From: Bacteroidota bacterium
Lineage (GTDB): Bacteria; Bacteroidota; Bacteroidia; Flavobacteriales; Flavobacteriaceae
Assembly: GCA_023434025.1 (NCBI GenBank)
Contig: JAEYTL010000049.1
Span: 1 to 64,000 of the forward strand
Reading direction: 5' to 3'
Length of the DNA stretch: 64,000 nt
In this document: piece by piece, positions 53,612-62,478 of the stretch
Layout: every line of letters begins with the position of its first letter
Position numbering within the stretch: the stretch's first letter is position 1
The notes under the pieces: model-generated
Databases searched by the model: none
Told to the model about the DNA's origin: nothing
The model's input: the letters and a program-made list of their open reading frames with translations, nothing else
Position numbers and translations under genes: made by a program

Positions 53612-54520
53612 ATGATGACCGAACAAAACGTATTCCACTTGTTGAAAAACCAAGTACTGCTGAACTACCAACGGCATTATCCTTATTTTCAGGGGGATTG
53701 GAAACAATTCAGTTCACAGGACATCCAGAATCTGATTGATTTAATTGAAGAAAAACAAAAACAACGCATCAGTGAAAAATGGATTTACACCCATTTAAAA
53801 CCTGAAACGAATGAAAGATTACCGCGAAAAGATATGTTGGATATTTTATGTCAATTTTGCGGGTTTTCAGGTTGGAATGAATTTGTTTTTAAACATAAAG
53901 AAGAAAATTCTATTGATCAAAATACCAAAAAGAAACGTAGCTATTATGGGTTAATAGGCATGGGGTTAATAATCTTTCTTTTCATTTTCTATTGGATGAA
54001 CAAAACAGGCACAAATTCAAAAACAATTGAAATTCAAGATGAGTTTACACAGGAAAAAATTGCTGATGAAGATGTGAAAGTTTATCAAATTGATGATGAT
54101 AAGAAAGTTCCACTAAAAGTAGAAGACGGAAAAGCAGTGATAGAATCTGTTTCGGCGGAAACAAAAATCAGTGTAGAAAGTCCGTTTTATAAAAAAAGAG
54201 AAGCCAAAGTTGCCGAATCAACCGCCGAAACACAAATTCTTTTGATGCAACCCGACGATTATGCCTTGATGCTCAAAGCGTTTATGCAATCAGACATCAA
54301 AGATTGGCAAACCCGAAAAGAACAGTTACAGAAGATTTTAGCGGATGATTTGGAGGTTCTCGTGATGTTGCCCGACAATCTAGGAGCCGAATATTATAAC
54401 AAAAAAGAATTTTCAGAAAAATTAGTAATTCCCACAGCCACTATTAAAAAAATGCGGGTTTTAGAAATTAAAAATAATTCGGAAGATCAGATTTTATTCA
54501 TTCGAATCAAACAGGAATAA
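53612..54520 (+). CDS. membrane protein with cytoplasmic wHTH-like and exported domain
   Basis: The 302-aa protein starts with a helical cytoplasmic domain (about residues 1-105, HLLKNQVLLNYQRHYPYF). A single membrane helix follows (YYGLIGMGLIIFLFIFYWM). The exported part is beta-rich with a lysine/acid pattern. It lies three bases before another exported gene. The arrangement suggests a sensor or carboxypeptidase-regulatory-like surface part, but no family is recognised. Confidence 0.6.
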   Translation: MMTEQNVFHLLKNQVLLNYQRHYPYFQGDWKQFSSQDIQNLIDLIEEKQKQRISEKWIYTHLKPETNERLPRKDMLDILCQFCGFSGWNEFVFKHKEENSIDQNTKKKRSYYGLIGMGLIIFLFIFYWMNKTGTNSKTIEIQDEFTQEKIADEDVKVYQIDDDKKVPLKVEDGKAVIESVSAETKISVESPFYKKREAKVAESTAETQILLMQPDDYALMLKAFMQSDIKDWQTRKEQLQKILADDLEVLVMLPDNLGAEYYNKKEFSEKLVIPTATIKKMRVLEIKNNSEDQILFIRIKQE

Positions 54521-54522
54521 GT

Positions 54523-55065
54523 ATGAAAATCAATTATTTACTTATCGGATTGTTATTTATTTCCATTATTGGAAATGCTCAGGATGCCGGTTTTTCTAAA
54601 AAAAGTATGAAAGCAAATTTTTCTATGGAAGTATTGAATGCTTATCAGGAAAGTTCATTTGCCAAAGTGAATGATTTTTATGAATATGCCCAACTGCTGG
54701 CCAATCCTGCGACTGCCAATGCATTAAAAAAAGAAATAAAAACGGCTGTTTTTTCTCTTTTTAATGAAAGAGAAGTTTCGGTGATTAATTTACTATCAAA
54801 AGAAAAAGAGAACATTGCTTTGACTGCATTTTTACATCAGCTGGAAAAGGAAAAAGATATTCAGTTTAACATCAAACCAAACAACGGAAAAGTTCTGTTT
54901 TTCAATGACTACTGGGTAAACCATTATTATTTGGAAATAAAACGGAATAAACAAATTACAATCATCGAAATCAAACAAAAAGTTTATTTTTCGGAACAGC
55001 TCAAATCATTTGGTGCAAATCAAAAAGAAGTTTGGAGTGTTTATTTAGGTGAGATGATTAATTAA
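54523..55065 (+). CDS. hypothetical exported protein
   Basis: The 180-aa protein has a signal peptide (LLIGLLFISIIGNAQDA). The rest is a mixed alpha/beta part with QESSFAKVNDFYEYAQLL and NGKVLFFNDYWVNHYY. It is probably co-transcribed with the upstream membrane protein. No family is recognised. Confidence 0.6.
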   Translation: MKINYLLIGLLFISIIGNAQDAGFSKKSMKANFSMEVLNAYQESSFAKVNDFYEYAQLLANPATANALKKEIKTAVFSLFNEREVSVINLLSKEKENIALTAFLHQLEKEKDIQFNIKPNNGKVLFFNDYWVNHYYLEIKRNKQITIIEIKQKVYFSEQLKSFGANQKEVWSVYLGEMIN

Positions 55066-55087
55066 AAACCCTACAAATAAAGTTCAA

Positions 55088-56209
55088 ATGAACGCAAGTC
55101 CCCAAATAGCAATCATTGGTGGCGGTCTAGCCGGATTAACCGCAGCGATTCACTTGTCCAAACAAGGAAAACCGGTGATTCTATTTGAAAAAAACAATTA
55201 TCCAAAACACAAAGTGTGCGGCGAATTCATTTCAAACGAAGTGTTGCCTTATTTCAGGCAATTAGGTTTGAATATTGAATCTTTACAGCCAACACATATT
55301 AATAAAACATCGATTTCAATACAAAACGGAAAATCTATTTCTGCGATTCTTCCGTTGGGCGGATTCGGAATAAGTCGTTATTTATTAGACAATTATCTTT
55401 ATCAAAAAGCAATAGAATCCGGTTGTAACATCATTCATCAACAAGTAAATGACATTGATTTTTTAAATGATAGTTTTACTATTATCTCAGAAAAAGGTGA
55501 AAAATTCAAAACAAAAGTGGTTTTAGGAGCTTTTGGAAAACGTTCCAATTTAGATGTCAAACTTCAACGAAATTTTATTCAAAAAAAATCACCCTGGTTA
55601 GCCGTAAAAGCTCATTACAAAGGAAATTTTCCTGATGATTTAGTGGAGCTTCATAACTTTGATGGTGGTTATTGCGGAGTCTCAAAAGTGGAAAATGACA
55701 TCATAAATATTTGTTATCTGACTAAATATGAATCATTTAAAAAACATAAAAACATTTCAGACTTTCAATTGAATGTTTTAAACAAAAATCCAAAACTCAA
55801 AGCAATTTTAAATAATTCAGAACTACTTTTTGATAAACCATTAACCATCAGTCAAATTTCATTTGAAGCCAAAAAAAAAGTAGAAAACCAAATTCTGATG
55901 TTAGGAGATACGGCCGGATTAATTCATCCCCTTTGCGGAAACGGAATGGCGATGGCGATTCACAGTGCCAAAATAGCCAGTGAAAGCACCCTGGATTTTT
56001 TGAATGGAAAAATTAGCCGGAAAGAGCTGGAAATGAATTATACGAACCGGTGGAACTTTCATTTTAAATCCCGTATTCAGATGGGTAAAATACTCTCTAA
56101 CTTACTCCTGAATCCTTTTTTGAGTAATATGATGATGAAAGGCTTGATTGTCTTTCCAAAATTACTACCTTTCCTCATTCAAAAAACGCACGGAAAGCCC
56201 ATTCAATAG
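55088..56209 (+). CDS. FAD-dependent oxidoreductase (geranylgeranyl-reductase-like)
   Basis: The 373-aa flavoprotein has the Rossmann motif IIGGGLAGLTAAIHLSKQG at the N-terminus, then KHKVCGEFIS. The second FAD motif is MLGDTAGLIHPLCGNGMAMAI near residue 270. It resembles the flavin monooxygenase/geranylgeranyl reductase group. It starts the type III PKS cluster and may oxidise or tailor the polyketide. The next gene starts one base after its stop. Confidence 0.87.
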   Translation: MNASPQIAIIGGGLAGLTAAIHLSKQGKPVILFEKNNYPKHKVCGEFISNEVLPYFRQLGLNIESLQPTHINKTSISIQNGKSISAILPLGGFGISRYLLDNYLYQKAIESGCNIIHQQVNDIDFLNDSFTIISEKGEKFKTKVVLGAFGKRSNLDVKLQRNFIQKKSPWLAVKAHYKGNFPDDLVELHNFDGGYCGVSKVENDIINICYLTKYESFKKHKNISDFQLNVLNKNPKLKAILNNSELLFDKPLTISQISFEAKKKVENQILMLGDTAGLIHPLCGNGMAMAIHSAKIASESTLDFLNGKISRKELEMNYTNRWNFHFKSRIQMGKILSNLLLNPFLSNMMMKGLIVFPKLLPFLIQKTHGKPIQ

Positions 56210-56920
56210 ATGCTTCTGAACACAAAATTCCGCAATACCAAAAAAGAACTCATGGATGATTTTTCCATGGAAGGTATTGAGCTGGCAGAAACCTTACAGA
56301 CAATTGCAGCAATTAATCAGCTTTTGGGCGGAAACCGGTTAACACTGAACGGTTTAAAAAAATTAATAAAAACAACTGATTCAACACAAACCCTTTCTAT
56401 CTGTGATGTAGGTTGTGGTAACGGTGACATGCTTCGGGAAATCGCAAAATTCGGTCAGGCCAATGGTTATTCATTTAAATTAACCGGAATAGATGCCAAC
56501 CCGTTTACAATAAAAGAAGCAAGGCGTCTATCTGAAAATTATCCGAATATTCATTATTGTTGTGAAGATGTTTTAATTAAACCTGAAAGTGAATTAAATA
56601 ACGATATAGTATTGTTTACCTTATTTTTACATCATTTTAATGATGTTGAAGTTAAAAACATAATCCATTCATTTTTGACCAATACAAACATCGGAATAAT
56701 CATAAATGATTTGCATCGAAGTGCTGTCTCCTATCGGTTATTTCAACTGGTCTGTTTTATCTTTCAATTAAAAAAAATGCCGCGAACAGATGGTTTACTT
56801 TCTATTTTAAAAGGATTTAAAAAGAAGGAATTAATTCATTTTTCAAAAAAAATAATCGCAAAAAAACAAACGATTCAATGGAAATGGGCGTTTAGATACC
56901 AATGGATCATTTATAAATAA
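56210..56920 (+). CDS. class I SAM-dependent methyltransferase
   Basis: The 236-aa protein has the SAM-binding motif ICDVGCGNGDMLREIA near residue 63, then LTGIDANPFTIKEA and the acidic post-motif NDIVLFTLFLHHF. It is of the small-molecule C- or O-methyltransferase kind. Direct abutment with the FAD gene and closeness to the PKS suggest polyketide methylation. Confidence 0.85.
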   Translation: MLLNTKFRNTKKELMDDFSMEGIELAETLQTIAAINQLLGGNRLTLNGLKKLIKTTDSTQTLSICDVGCGNGDMLREIAKFGQANGYSFKLTGIDANPFTIKEARRLSENYPNIHYCCEDVLIKPESELNNDIVLFTLFLHHFNDVEVKNIIHSFLTNTNIGIIINDLHRSAVSYRLFQLVCFIFQLKKMPRTDGLLSILKGFKKKELIHFSKKIIAKKQTIQWKWAFRYQWIIYK

Positions 56921-56931
56921 GCATCGTTAAA

Positions 56932-57984
56932 ATGGCAGTCAGACTTATTACCGTTTCTACACAGCTTCCTGATTTTTCGAGAGAAACATCAGAAATTATC
57001 CCTTTTTTGGATACCTGGCTACACAACCAGGAAAGTCGTTATGTCCGGAAGGCTAAGAAAATTTTTGAAGGGGCACAAGTGGATAAACGCTATTCGATCA
57101 TGCATCCGGATGACGTTTTCTCGCTCCAGTCGTTTGAAGAGCGAAACGCAGTTTATGTCCGTGAAATGATTGTACTGGGCGAAAAAGTACTACAAAAAGC
57201 ATTAGATCAGGCCCAATGGCTTCCGCAAAGTCTTGACTACATTATTACCGTGAGCTGTACCGGCATTATGATTCCGTCGTTGGATGCTTATCTCATTAAC
57301 CGATTACAATTAAAGCAGGATATTATACGACTTCCGGTAACCGAAATGGGTTGTGTAGGCGGAGTTTCGGGATTAATTTATGCGAAAAATTTCCTTAAAG
57401 CCAATCCAGACAAAAGAGCGGCTGTGATTACGGTTGAAAGCCCGACGGCAACCTTTCAGTTAAATGATTTTTCTATGGCAAATATCGTCAGTGCCGCTAT
57501 TTTTGGAGACGGAGCGGCGTGTGCTTTATTGTCTTCTTATCCCGAAGATAATGGCCCGGAACTCATTGACGAAGCCATGTATCATTTTTATGACAAAGAA
57601 CGCATGATGGGGTTTGATCTGACGGACAACGGGCTGAAAATGGTTTTGGATATTGAAGTTCCCGAAACCATCGGCGAACATTTTCCGGCGATTATTCATC
57701 CTTTTTTAGAAAAGAACAAATTGAGTATCGCTGATATAGATTACCTGATTTTTCATCCGGGCGGAAAAAAAATTGTACATTTAGTCGAAGATTTATTTCA
57801 GGATATGGGCAAAGATATTAACGATACAAAAGAAGTTTTACGGTTATTCGGCAACATGTCGAGTGCCACGGTTCTGTTTGTTTTAGAAAGAATCATGCAG
57901 CAAAATCCCGGATCCGGCAAAAGAGGACTCATGCTGAGTTTTGGACCCGGATTTACCGCACAACGAATTTTAATAAAATGGTAA
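56932..57984 (+). CDS. type III polyketide synthase
   Basis: The 350-aa enzyme is a chalcone-synthase-like homodimeric ketosynthase. The catalytic Cys is in EMGCVGGVSGLIYA near residue 141, His in YLIFHPGGKKI near residue 275 and Asn in LFGNMSSATVLFVL near residue 307. It extends an acyl starter with malonyl-CoA to a pyrone or resorcinol ring. The adjacent FAS-type genes with a dedicated ACP suggest a custom starter chain. The stop overlaps the next gene by seven bases. Confidence 0.93.
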   Translation: MAVRLITVSTQLPDFSRETSEIIPFLDTWLHNQESRYVRKAKKIFEGAQVDKRYSIMHPDDVFSLQSFEERNAVYVREMIVLGEKVLQKALDQAQWLPQSLDYIITVSCTGIMIPSLDAYLINRLQLKQDIIRLPVTEMGCVGGVSGLIYAKNFLKANPDKRAAVITVESPTATFQLNDFSMANIVSAAIFGDGAACALLSSYPEDNGPELIDEAMYHFYDKERMMGFDLTDNGLKMVLDIEVPETIGEHFPAIIHPFLEKNKLSIADIDYLIFHPGGKKIVHLVEDLFQDMGKDINDTKEVLRLFGNMSSATVLFVLERIMQQNPGSGKRGLMLSFGPGFTAQRILIKW

Positions 57985-58757
57985 ACGAATTTCAACATAC
58001 CTGGGCAATCATCCTTGGAGGCAGTTCCGGATTAGGATTGGCTTCTGCTAAAAAGTTAGCCAAACATGGTATGAATATCTGCATAATCCATCGCAATACA
58101 AGAATTGAATTACCTGGAATTGAAGAGGAGTTCAACACAATAAAATCAACCGGTGTTGCCTTTTTAAGTTTTAATGTAGATGCTCTACAGCCTGAAAAAA
58201 GACAGGAAGTAATCCATCAGATAAAAACAGAAATTGGCTCAGAAAAAATAAAATGCCTGATCCATAGCATTGCAAAAGGAAGTTTAAAAAGTATGACTTC
58301 CGAAAATTCATTGTCAACAGATGATTTTTTATTGACCATCAATGCGATGGCGATTTCGTTATTTGATTGGACTAAAGCGATTTTTGAAGCCGGATTGTTT
58401 CATCAAGATGCACGAATTATTTCTTTTACAAGCGAAGGAAGTCTGAAACCCATTCCAAATTACGGAGCCGTGAGTGCTGCAAAAGTAACTCTGGAAGCAA
58501 TTTCAAGACAAATAGCCTTTGAATTTGCGGTATTTGGCATCAAAAGTAATTGCGTTCAAGCGGGGGTGACCAATACCAAATCACTTCAATTGATTCCGAA
58601 TAGTGAAAAAATTAAAGAAATAGCTATCAAACGAAATCCATTTAAGCGATTAACAGAACCGGAAGATGTGGCCAATGCAGTTTATTTACTTTGTAAAGAT
58701 GAAGCCAAATGGATTAACGGAACGATAGTGAAAGTAGATGGCGGTGAAAGCCTTTAA
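57978..58757 (+). CDS. SDR enzyme, FabI-like enoyl-reductase or ketoreductase
   Basis: The 259-aa protein has the opening WAIILGGSSGLGLASAKKLA, then HSIAKGSL and a Y-x6-K like stretch (NYGAVSAAKVTLEAI). VKVDGGESL ends it. The wide form HSIAKG resembles FabI enoyl-ACP reductases. It overlaps the PKS gene, so it acts in the same pathway, probably in chain reduction. Confidence 0.83.
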   Translation: MVNEFQHTWAIILGGSSGLGLASAKKLAKHGMNICIIHRNTRIELPGIEEEFNTIKSTGVAFLSFNVDALQPEKRQEVIHQIKTEIGSEKIKCLIHSIAKGSLKSMTSENSLSTDDFLLTINAMAISLFDWTKAIFEAGLFHQDARIISFTSEGSLKPIPNYGAVSAAKVTLEAISRQIAFEFAVFGIKSNCVQAGVTNTKSLQLIPNSEKIKEIAIKRNPFKRLTEPEDVANAVYLLCKDEAKWINGTIVKVDGGESL

Positions 58758-58768
58758 CATGATATTTA

Positions 58769-59197
58769 ATGGAAAAAATCAGCCTCATTTTAAATCAGCT
58801 TCCTTATAAAAAGCCTTTTCTTTTTGTGGATGAATTGCTTCATATTGATGAAAATGGAGCAAAAGGAACATTTACATTTGATGAAACGTTGGATTTTTAC
58901 AAAGGTCATTTTAAAGATAACCCAGTTACGCCGGGTGTTATTCTGATTGAAACCATGGCCCAAATCGGATTGGTTTGTCTGGGGATCCACTTGACGTTGA
59001 ACGAGGGTTTTTCGCAAATGGCTTTTTCATCCTCAGAAGTTGAGTTTCTTAAACCCGTTTATCCCAACGAAAAGGTAACGGTCAGTTCAGAGAAAATTTA
59101 TTTCCGCTTCGGAAAATTAAAATGTAAGGTACGGATGATGAACAACAAAAAGGAAGAAGTATGCAACGGAATCTTATCCGGAATAATTATTAAATAA
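58769..59197 (+). CDS. 3-hydroxyacyl-ACP dehydratase, FabZ-like
   Basis: The 142-aa hotdog protein has LPYKKPFLFVDELL and the FabZ catalytic segment YKGHFKDNPVTPGVILIETMAQ near residue 47, with His (and the usual Glu in the following helix). It forms the dehydration step of a small fatty-acid-type cycle beside the KS, reductase and ACP. The KS gene starts on the next base. Confidence 0.9.
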   Translation: MEKISLILNQLPYKKPFLFVDELLHIDENGAKGTFTFDETLDFYKGHFKDNPVTPGVILIETMAQIGLVCLGIHLTLNEGFSQMAFSSSEVEFLKPVYPNEKVTVSSEKIYFRFGKLKCKVRMMNNKKEEVCNGILSGIIIK

Positions 59198-60475
59198 ATG
59201 CAAAAAAAACGCGTGGTGATAACCGGATTAGGCGTGGTTGCTCCCAATGGTGTGGGAGTGAATAACTTTTTGCATGCTATCAGGAACGGAATTTCAGGAA
59301 TCAAACACGATGCAGAATTAGAACGATTGCAGTTTTCGTGCCAGATTTCGGGAAAACCCGACATTCCGGAAGAATTAAAAAGGGCGTTTTTCACGGAACT
59401 GGAATTGAAAAATTTTAATGCTTCCGGAATTTTATACGGTGTAATGGCCGGGATGGAAGCCTGGAAAGATGCCGGATTATCGTTTCAAAACAATGAAAAT
59501 CCGGATTGGGACAGCGGAACAATATTCGGAACAGGTACTTCCGGAATTGAAAAATTCAGAGAAAGCATTTATAAAATTGATGATTTTCAAACCCGAAAAT
59601 TAGGCAGTACAGCAGTGGTTCAAACCATGAACAGCGGCGTAAGTGCTTATCTGGCTGCCAAGTTAGGGTTAGGCAATCAGGTGACAACAAACTCTTCTGC
59701 CTGTGCAACCGGAACAGAAAGTATTTTGATGGGATACGACCGGATTGTTTCCGGACAAGCCAAACGTATGCTGGTGGGGAGCACTTCTGACAGCGGTCCG
59801 TATATCTGGGGCGGGTTTGATGCCATGCGGGTTTGTACATTCAAACACAACGATTCGCCGGAAAAAGGATCCCGCCCGATGAGTGAAAGTGCTTCGGGCT
59901 TTGTACCGGGAAGCGGGGCAGGAGCACTGGTTCTGGAAGAATTAGAGTCGGCTTTAGCCAGAGAAGCAACAATTTATGCAGAAGTCTTAGGCGGAAACAG
60001 CAATTCGGGCGGACAACGAGGCGAGGGAACGATGACAGCCCCCAATCCGATTGCCGTGCAAAAATGTATTGCAGATGCTTTACAGAATTCAACTGTAAAA
60101 CCAGCCGAAATTGACACGATAAACGGGCACCTGACTGCCACCGCAAAAGATAGTTTGGAAATTTTAAACTGGTGCAAAGCTTTACAGTTATCAAAATCAG
60201 AGTTTCCGCATATCAATTCCTTAAAATCAATGATCGGGCATTGTCTTTCCGCTTCAGGCAGTATTGAAAGTGTAGCCACCGTTTTACAGGTTTATCACCA
60301 ATTTGTTTTTCCGAACCTTAATTGCGATGATCTTCATCCTGAAATTGCTGTGATGGTTCAGGAAAATAAAATTCCGAAACAACAGCTCCAAAAAGAAATT
60401 AACATTGCCGTAAAAGCCAGTTTTGGTTTTGGTGATGTTAATGCCTGTACTGTTTTTAAAAAGTTTAACCCTTAG
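59198..60475 (+). CDS. beta-ketoacyl-ACP synthase II-like (KS)
   Basis: The 425-aa KS has VVITGLGVVAPNGVGV at the N-terminus. The catalytic Cys is in TNSSACATGTESIL near residue 168, His in INGHLTATAKDS and the KS His in KSMIGHCLSASGSIE near residue 345. This is the elongating condensing enzyme of the cluster. The last three bases, the TAG stop, lie in the left end of the dispersed inverted-repeat element, so that insertion defines the C-terminus. Confidence 0.93.
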   Translation: MQKKRVVITGLGVVAPNGVGVNNFLHAIRNGISGIKHDAELERLQFSCQISGKPDIPEELKRAFFTELELKNFNASGILYGVMAGMEAWKDAGLSFQNNENPDWDSGTIFGTGTSGIEKFRESIYKIDDFQTRKLGSTAVVQTMNSGVSAYLAAKLGLGNQVTTNSSACATGTESILMGYDRIVSGQAKRMLVGSTSDSGPYIWGGFDAMRVCTFKHNDSPEKGSRPMSESASGFVPGSGAGALVLEELESALAREATIYAEVLGGNSNSGGQRGEGTMTAPNPIAVQKCIADALQNSTVKPAEIDTINGHLTATAKDSLEILNWCKALQLSKSEFPHINSLKSMIGHCLSASGSIESVATVLQVYHQFVFPNLNCDDLHPEIAVMVQENKIPKQQLQKEINIAVKASFGFGDVNACTVFKKFNP

Positions 60476-60693
60476 TGCATTATATTAGTTAGCCACAGAT
60501 GCACAGATTTTTTATATTTTTATCCAGAAAATTATATTTCACAAATTTAATCGAATGTAAAGCGTTCGATATCCGTGTAATTTGTACTTCATTTTTTAAA
60601 TTATTTTTGATTTAGCATCTGTGAATCGGTGGCTAAAAAAAATAATTAACTGTAAAACAATGCATTAATTTTTTAATGATAATGCACTACGGG
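60469..60693. repeat. dispersed inverted-repeat element, copy B
   Basis: The copy starts CCCTTAGTGCATTAT and ends ATAATGCACTACGGG. It is close to copy A at 29.3 kb along its length of about 220 bases and carries no ORF. The left end supplies the last codon and the stop of the KS gene. It separates the KS from the ACP gene, which has its own promoter-like TATCTTCG after the element. Confidence 0.85.
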
Positions 60694-60732
60694 TAGTTTC
60701 GTTAAGTTATGTATCTTCGTTTAAAAAAGAAC

Positions 60733-60987
60733 ATGAATAACGAAGAAACCATCCTGAAACTGAAAGACATTGTAAAACCATACACTAAAAACCCGGAAGC
60801 CTTTGAAAACTTAAATGAAAAAACTGATTTTATCAACGATTTAAAGATTAATTCTGCCAATTTAGTGGATGTTATTTTAGATATTGAAGAAGCATTTGAC
60901 ATTGTAATCGACAATGCCTCGATGGAAAAAATGCTGAATGTTCACGCTGCTTTAGAAATCATCAAAATAAAACTGGCAGAAAAATGA
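60733..60987 (+). CDS. acyl carrier protein
   Basis: The start is MNNEETILKL (84 aa). An upstream ATG lies on the -7 box. The protein has the four-helix ACP pattern. The phosphopantetheine Ser is in KINSANLVDVIL near residue 39, with Asn in place of the usual Asp. Acidic residues follow. It is dedicated to the KS/dehydratase/reductase set and overlaps the phosphopantetheinyl transferase gene by four bases. Confidence 0.88.
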   Translation: MNNEETILKLKDIVKPYTKNPEAFENLNEKTDFINDLKINSANLVDVILDIEEAFDIVIDNASMEKMLNVHAALEIIKIKLAEK

Positions 60988-61457
60988 TAGGCAACGATGT
61001 GATTGATTTAGCGTTAGCCGAACAGGAAAGCAACTGGCAGCGAAAAGGTTTCCTGGATAAATTATTTACAGCGGAAGAACAGAAACTTATTCATCAAAGC
61101 CGTTATCCGACAGAAATGGTCTGGATTCTATGGAGCAGAAAGGAAGCGGTTTATAAAATCATCCGGCAGCAAAACGGAGCCAGAGGGTTTTATCCTTTAC
61201 AAATTGAAAATATCCGCTTTAAAGCCGGACAAGTATGCTTTTCCGGGCAATTATTCCATGTAAGGACATCAGTTGAAAAAGACTGCATTCATTCGATTGC
61301 ACTACAAAACCAACGCTTTGATAAGGTTGCAGAAGTTGCATTACCTGTAGAACTTCTGAAGCAAAATGAAATTCCGTATCTCTGCCGGGACGGAAAACAT
61401 ATCCATGTTTCAAAAAGCCATCACGGCAGGTTTGAAAAAGTAGTTGAATTTCAATAA
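60984..61457 (+). CDS. 4'-phosphopantetheinyl transferase
   Basis: The 157-aa protein begins MIGNDVIDL, with the conserved Asp, and has WILWSRKEAVYKI near residue 47, with the metal-ligand acidic and lysine residues of the Sfp/AcpS-like family. It transfers phosphopantetheine from CoA to the Ser of the overlapping ACP. Length fits the short, single-module type. A cluster-specific transferase shows that the ACP belongs to secondary metabolism. Confidence 0.88.
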   Translation: MIGNDVIDLALAEQESNWQRKGFLDKLFTAEEQKLIHQSRYPTEMVWILWSRKEAVYKIIRQQNGARGFYPLQIENIRFKAGQVCFSGQLFHVRTSVEKDCIHSIALQNQRFDKVAEVALPVELLKQNEIPYLCRDGKHIHVSKSHHGRFEKVVEFQ

Positions 61458-61604
61458 GATATTCACTGTTTTCCATACCTCTTCACTTTGTTTTTGCCTG
61501 TTATATTGATAGTATTTTAGCTTTTTTTACAGGCATTTTTTTCACAAATCTTATTTTTAGTCTCTAAAAATTATACATATTATAGTTTTATTAAAAATAA
61601 TTAT

Positions 61605-61626
61605 TATATTTGTGTAATCGATTACA
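61605..61626 (+). promoter_or_regulatory. -7 box and perfect 14-bp LacI-type operator
   Basis: TATATTTG (61605-61612) is a perfect -7 box. TGTAATCGATTACA (61613-61626), an exact palindrome, follows with no gap and lies over the expected start of transcription. The sequence type fits a LacI-family repressor, which would block the uronate operon. The regulator gene is not in the window. Confidence 0.8.
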
Positions 61627-61639
61627 ATAAATAATAATC

Positions 61640-62476
61640 ATGACAAATTTCAGTTTTAGATACGCTGCAAATCCTGTTGATGCAAGAAAATATGGCACAG
61701 AGGAAATCAGAGAGCAATTTCTGATTGATAATCTATTCTCAGAAAACGACATTAATCTTACCTATTCCATGTATGACCGCTATATCGTAGGTGGGGTCAT
61801 GCCGGTAAATAAAACGCTGAAACTGGAGACCATCCCATACTTAAAGTCAGAAAATTTTCTGGACCGTCGAGAGCTGGGGATTGTAAATGTCGGCGGAAAA
61901 GGAAACGTAACGGTTGACGGTGAAGTTTTTGAGCTGCATAAAAAAGAAGCGTTATATGTTGGGATGGGAGCCAAAGAAATTCTTTTTTCAAGCAGTAAAG
62001 AACAACCGGCCTTGTTTTACATTAATTCAGCACCCGCCCACACACCTTTTCCGAATAAAAAGGTAACAAAAGAAAACGCTATTGTTATTGAATTAGGTGA
62101 AGAAAAAACGGCAAACAAAAGGATTTTAAACAAACTCATTGTCAATGAAATTGTTCAAACCTGCCAGCTTCAGATGGGGTTAACCGAATTATTGACCGGT
62201 AACATCTGGAATACTATGCCGGCTCACACACATAGCCGCAGAATGGAAGCCTATTTCTATTTTGATCTGGAGGAAGGTCAGACAATTGCTCATTTTATGG
62301 GAGAACCACAACATACCCGGCATATTTTTATGCAAAACAACCAGGCGGTTTTATCGCCCGAATGGTCCATTCACTCCGGTGCCGGAACCTCAAACTATTC
62401 GTTTATCTGGGGAATGGCCGGTGAAAATTTAGATTACGCTGACATGGATATTTGTCCACCAAACGAACTGAGATAA
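61640..62476 (+). CDS. kduI: 5-keto-4-deoxyuronate isomerase
   Basis: The 278-aa protein is KduI: it starts with FRYAANPVDARKYGTEEIRE, and metal-ligand residues occur in PAHTHSRRMEAYFYFDLEEG near residue 195. The C-terminus holds WSIHSGAGTSNYSFIWGMAGENLDY. It converts 5-keto-4-deoxyuronate to 2,5-diketo-3-deoxygluconate in pectin or alginate-like breakdown. kduD starts two bases later. Confidence 0.96.
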   Translation: MTNFSFRYAANPVDARKYGTEEIREQFLIDNLFSENDINLTYSMYDRYIVGGVMPVNKTLKLETIPYLKSENFLDRRELGIVNVGGKGNVTVDGEVFELHKKEALYVGMGAKEILFSSSKEQPALFYINSAPAHTPFPNKKVTKENAIVIELGEEKTANKRILNKLIVNEIVQTCQLQMGLTELLTGNIWNTMPAHTHSRRMEAYFYFDLEEGQTIAHFMGEPQHTRHIFMQNNQAVLSPEWSIHSGAGTSNYSFIWGMAGENLDYADMDICPPNELR

Positions 62477-62478
62477 TC

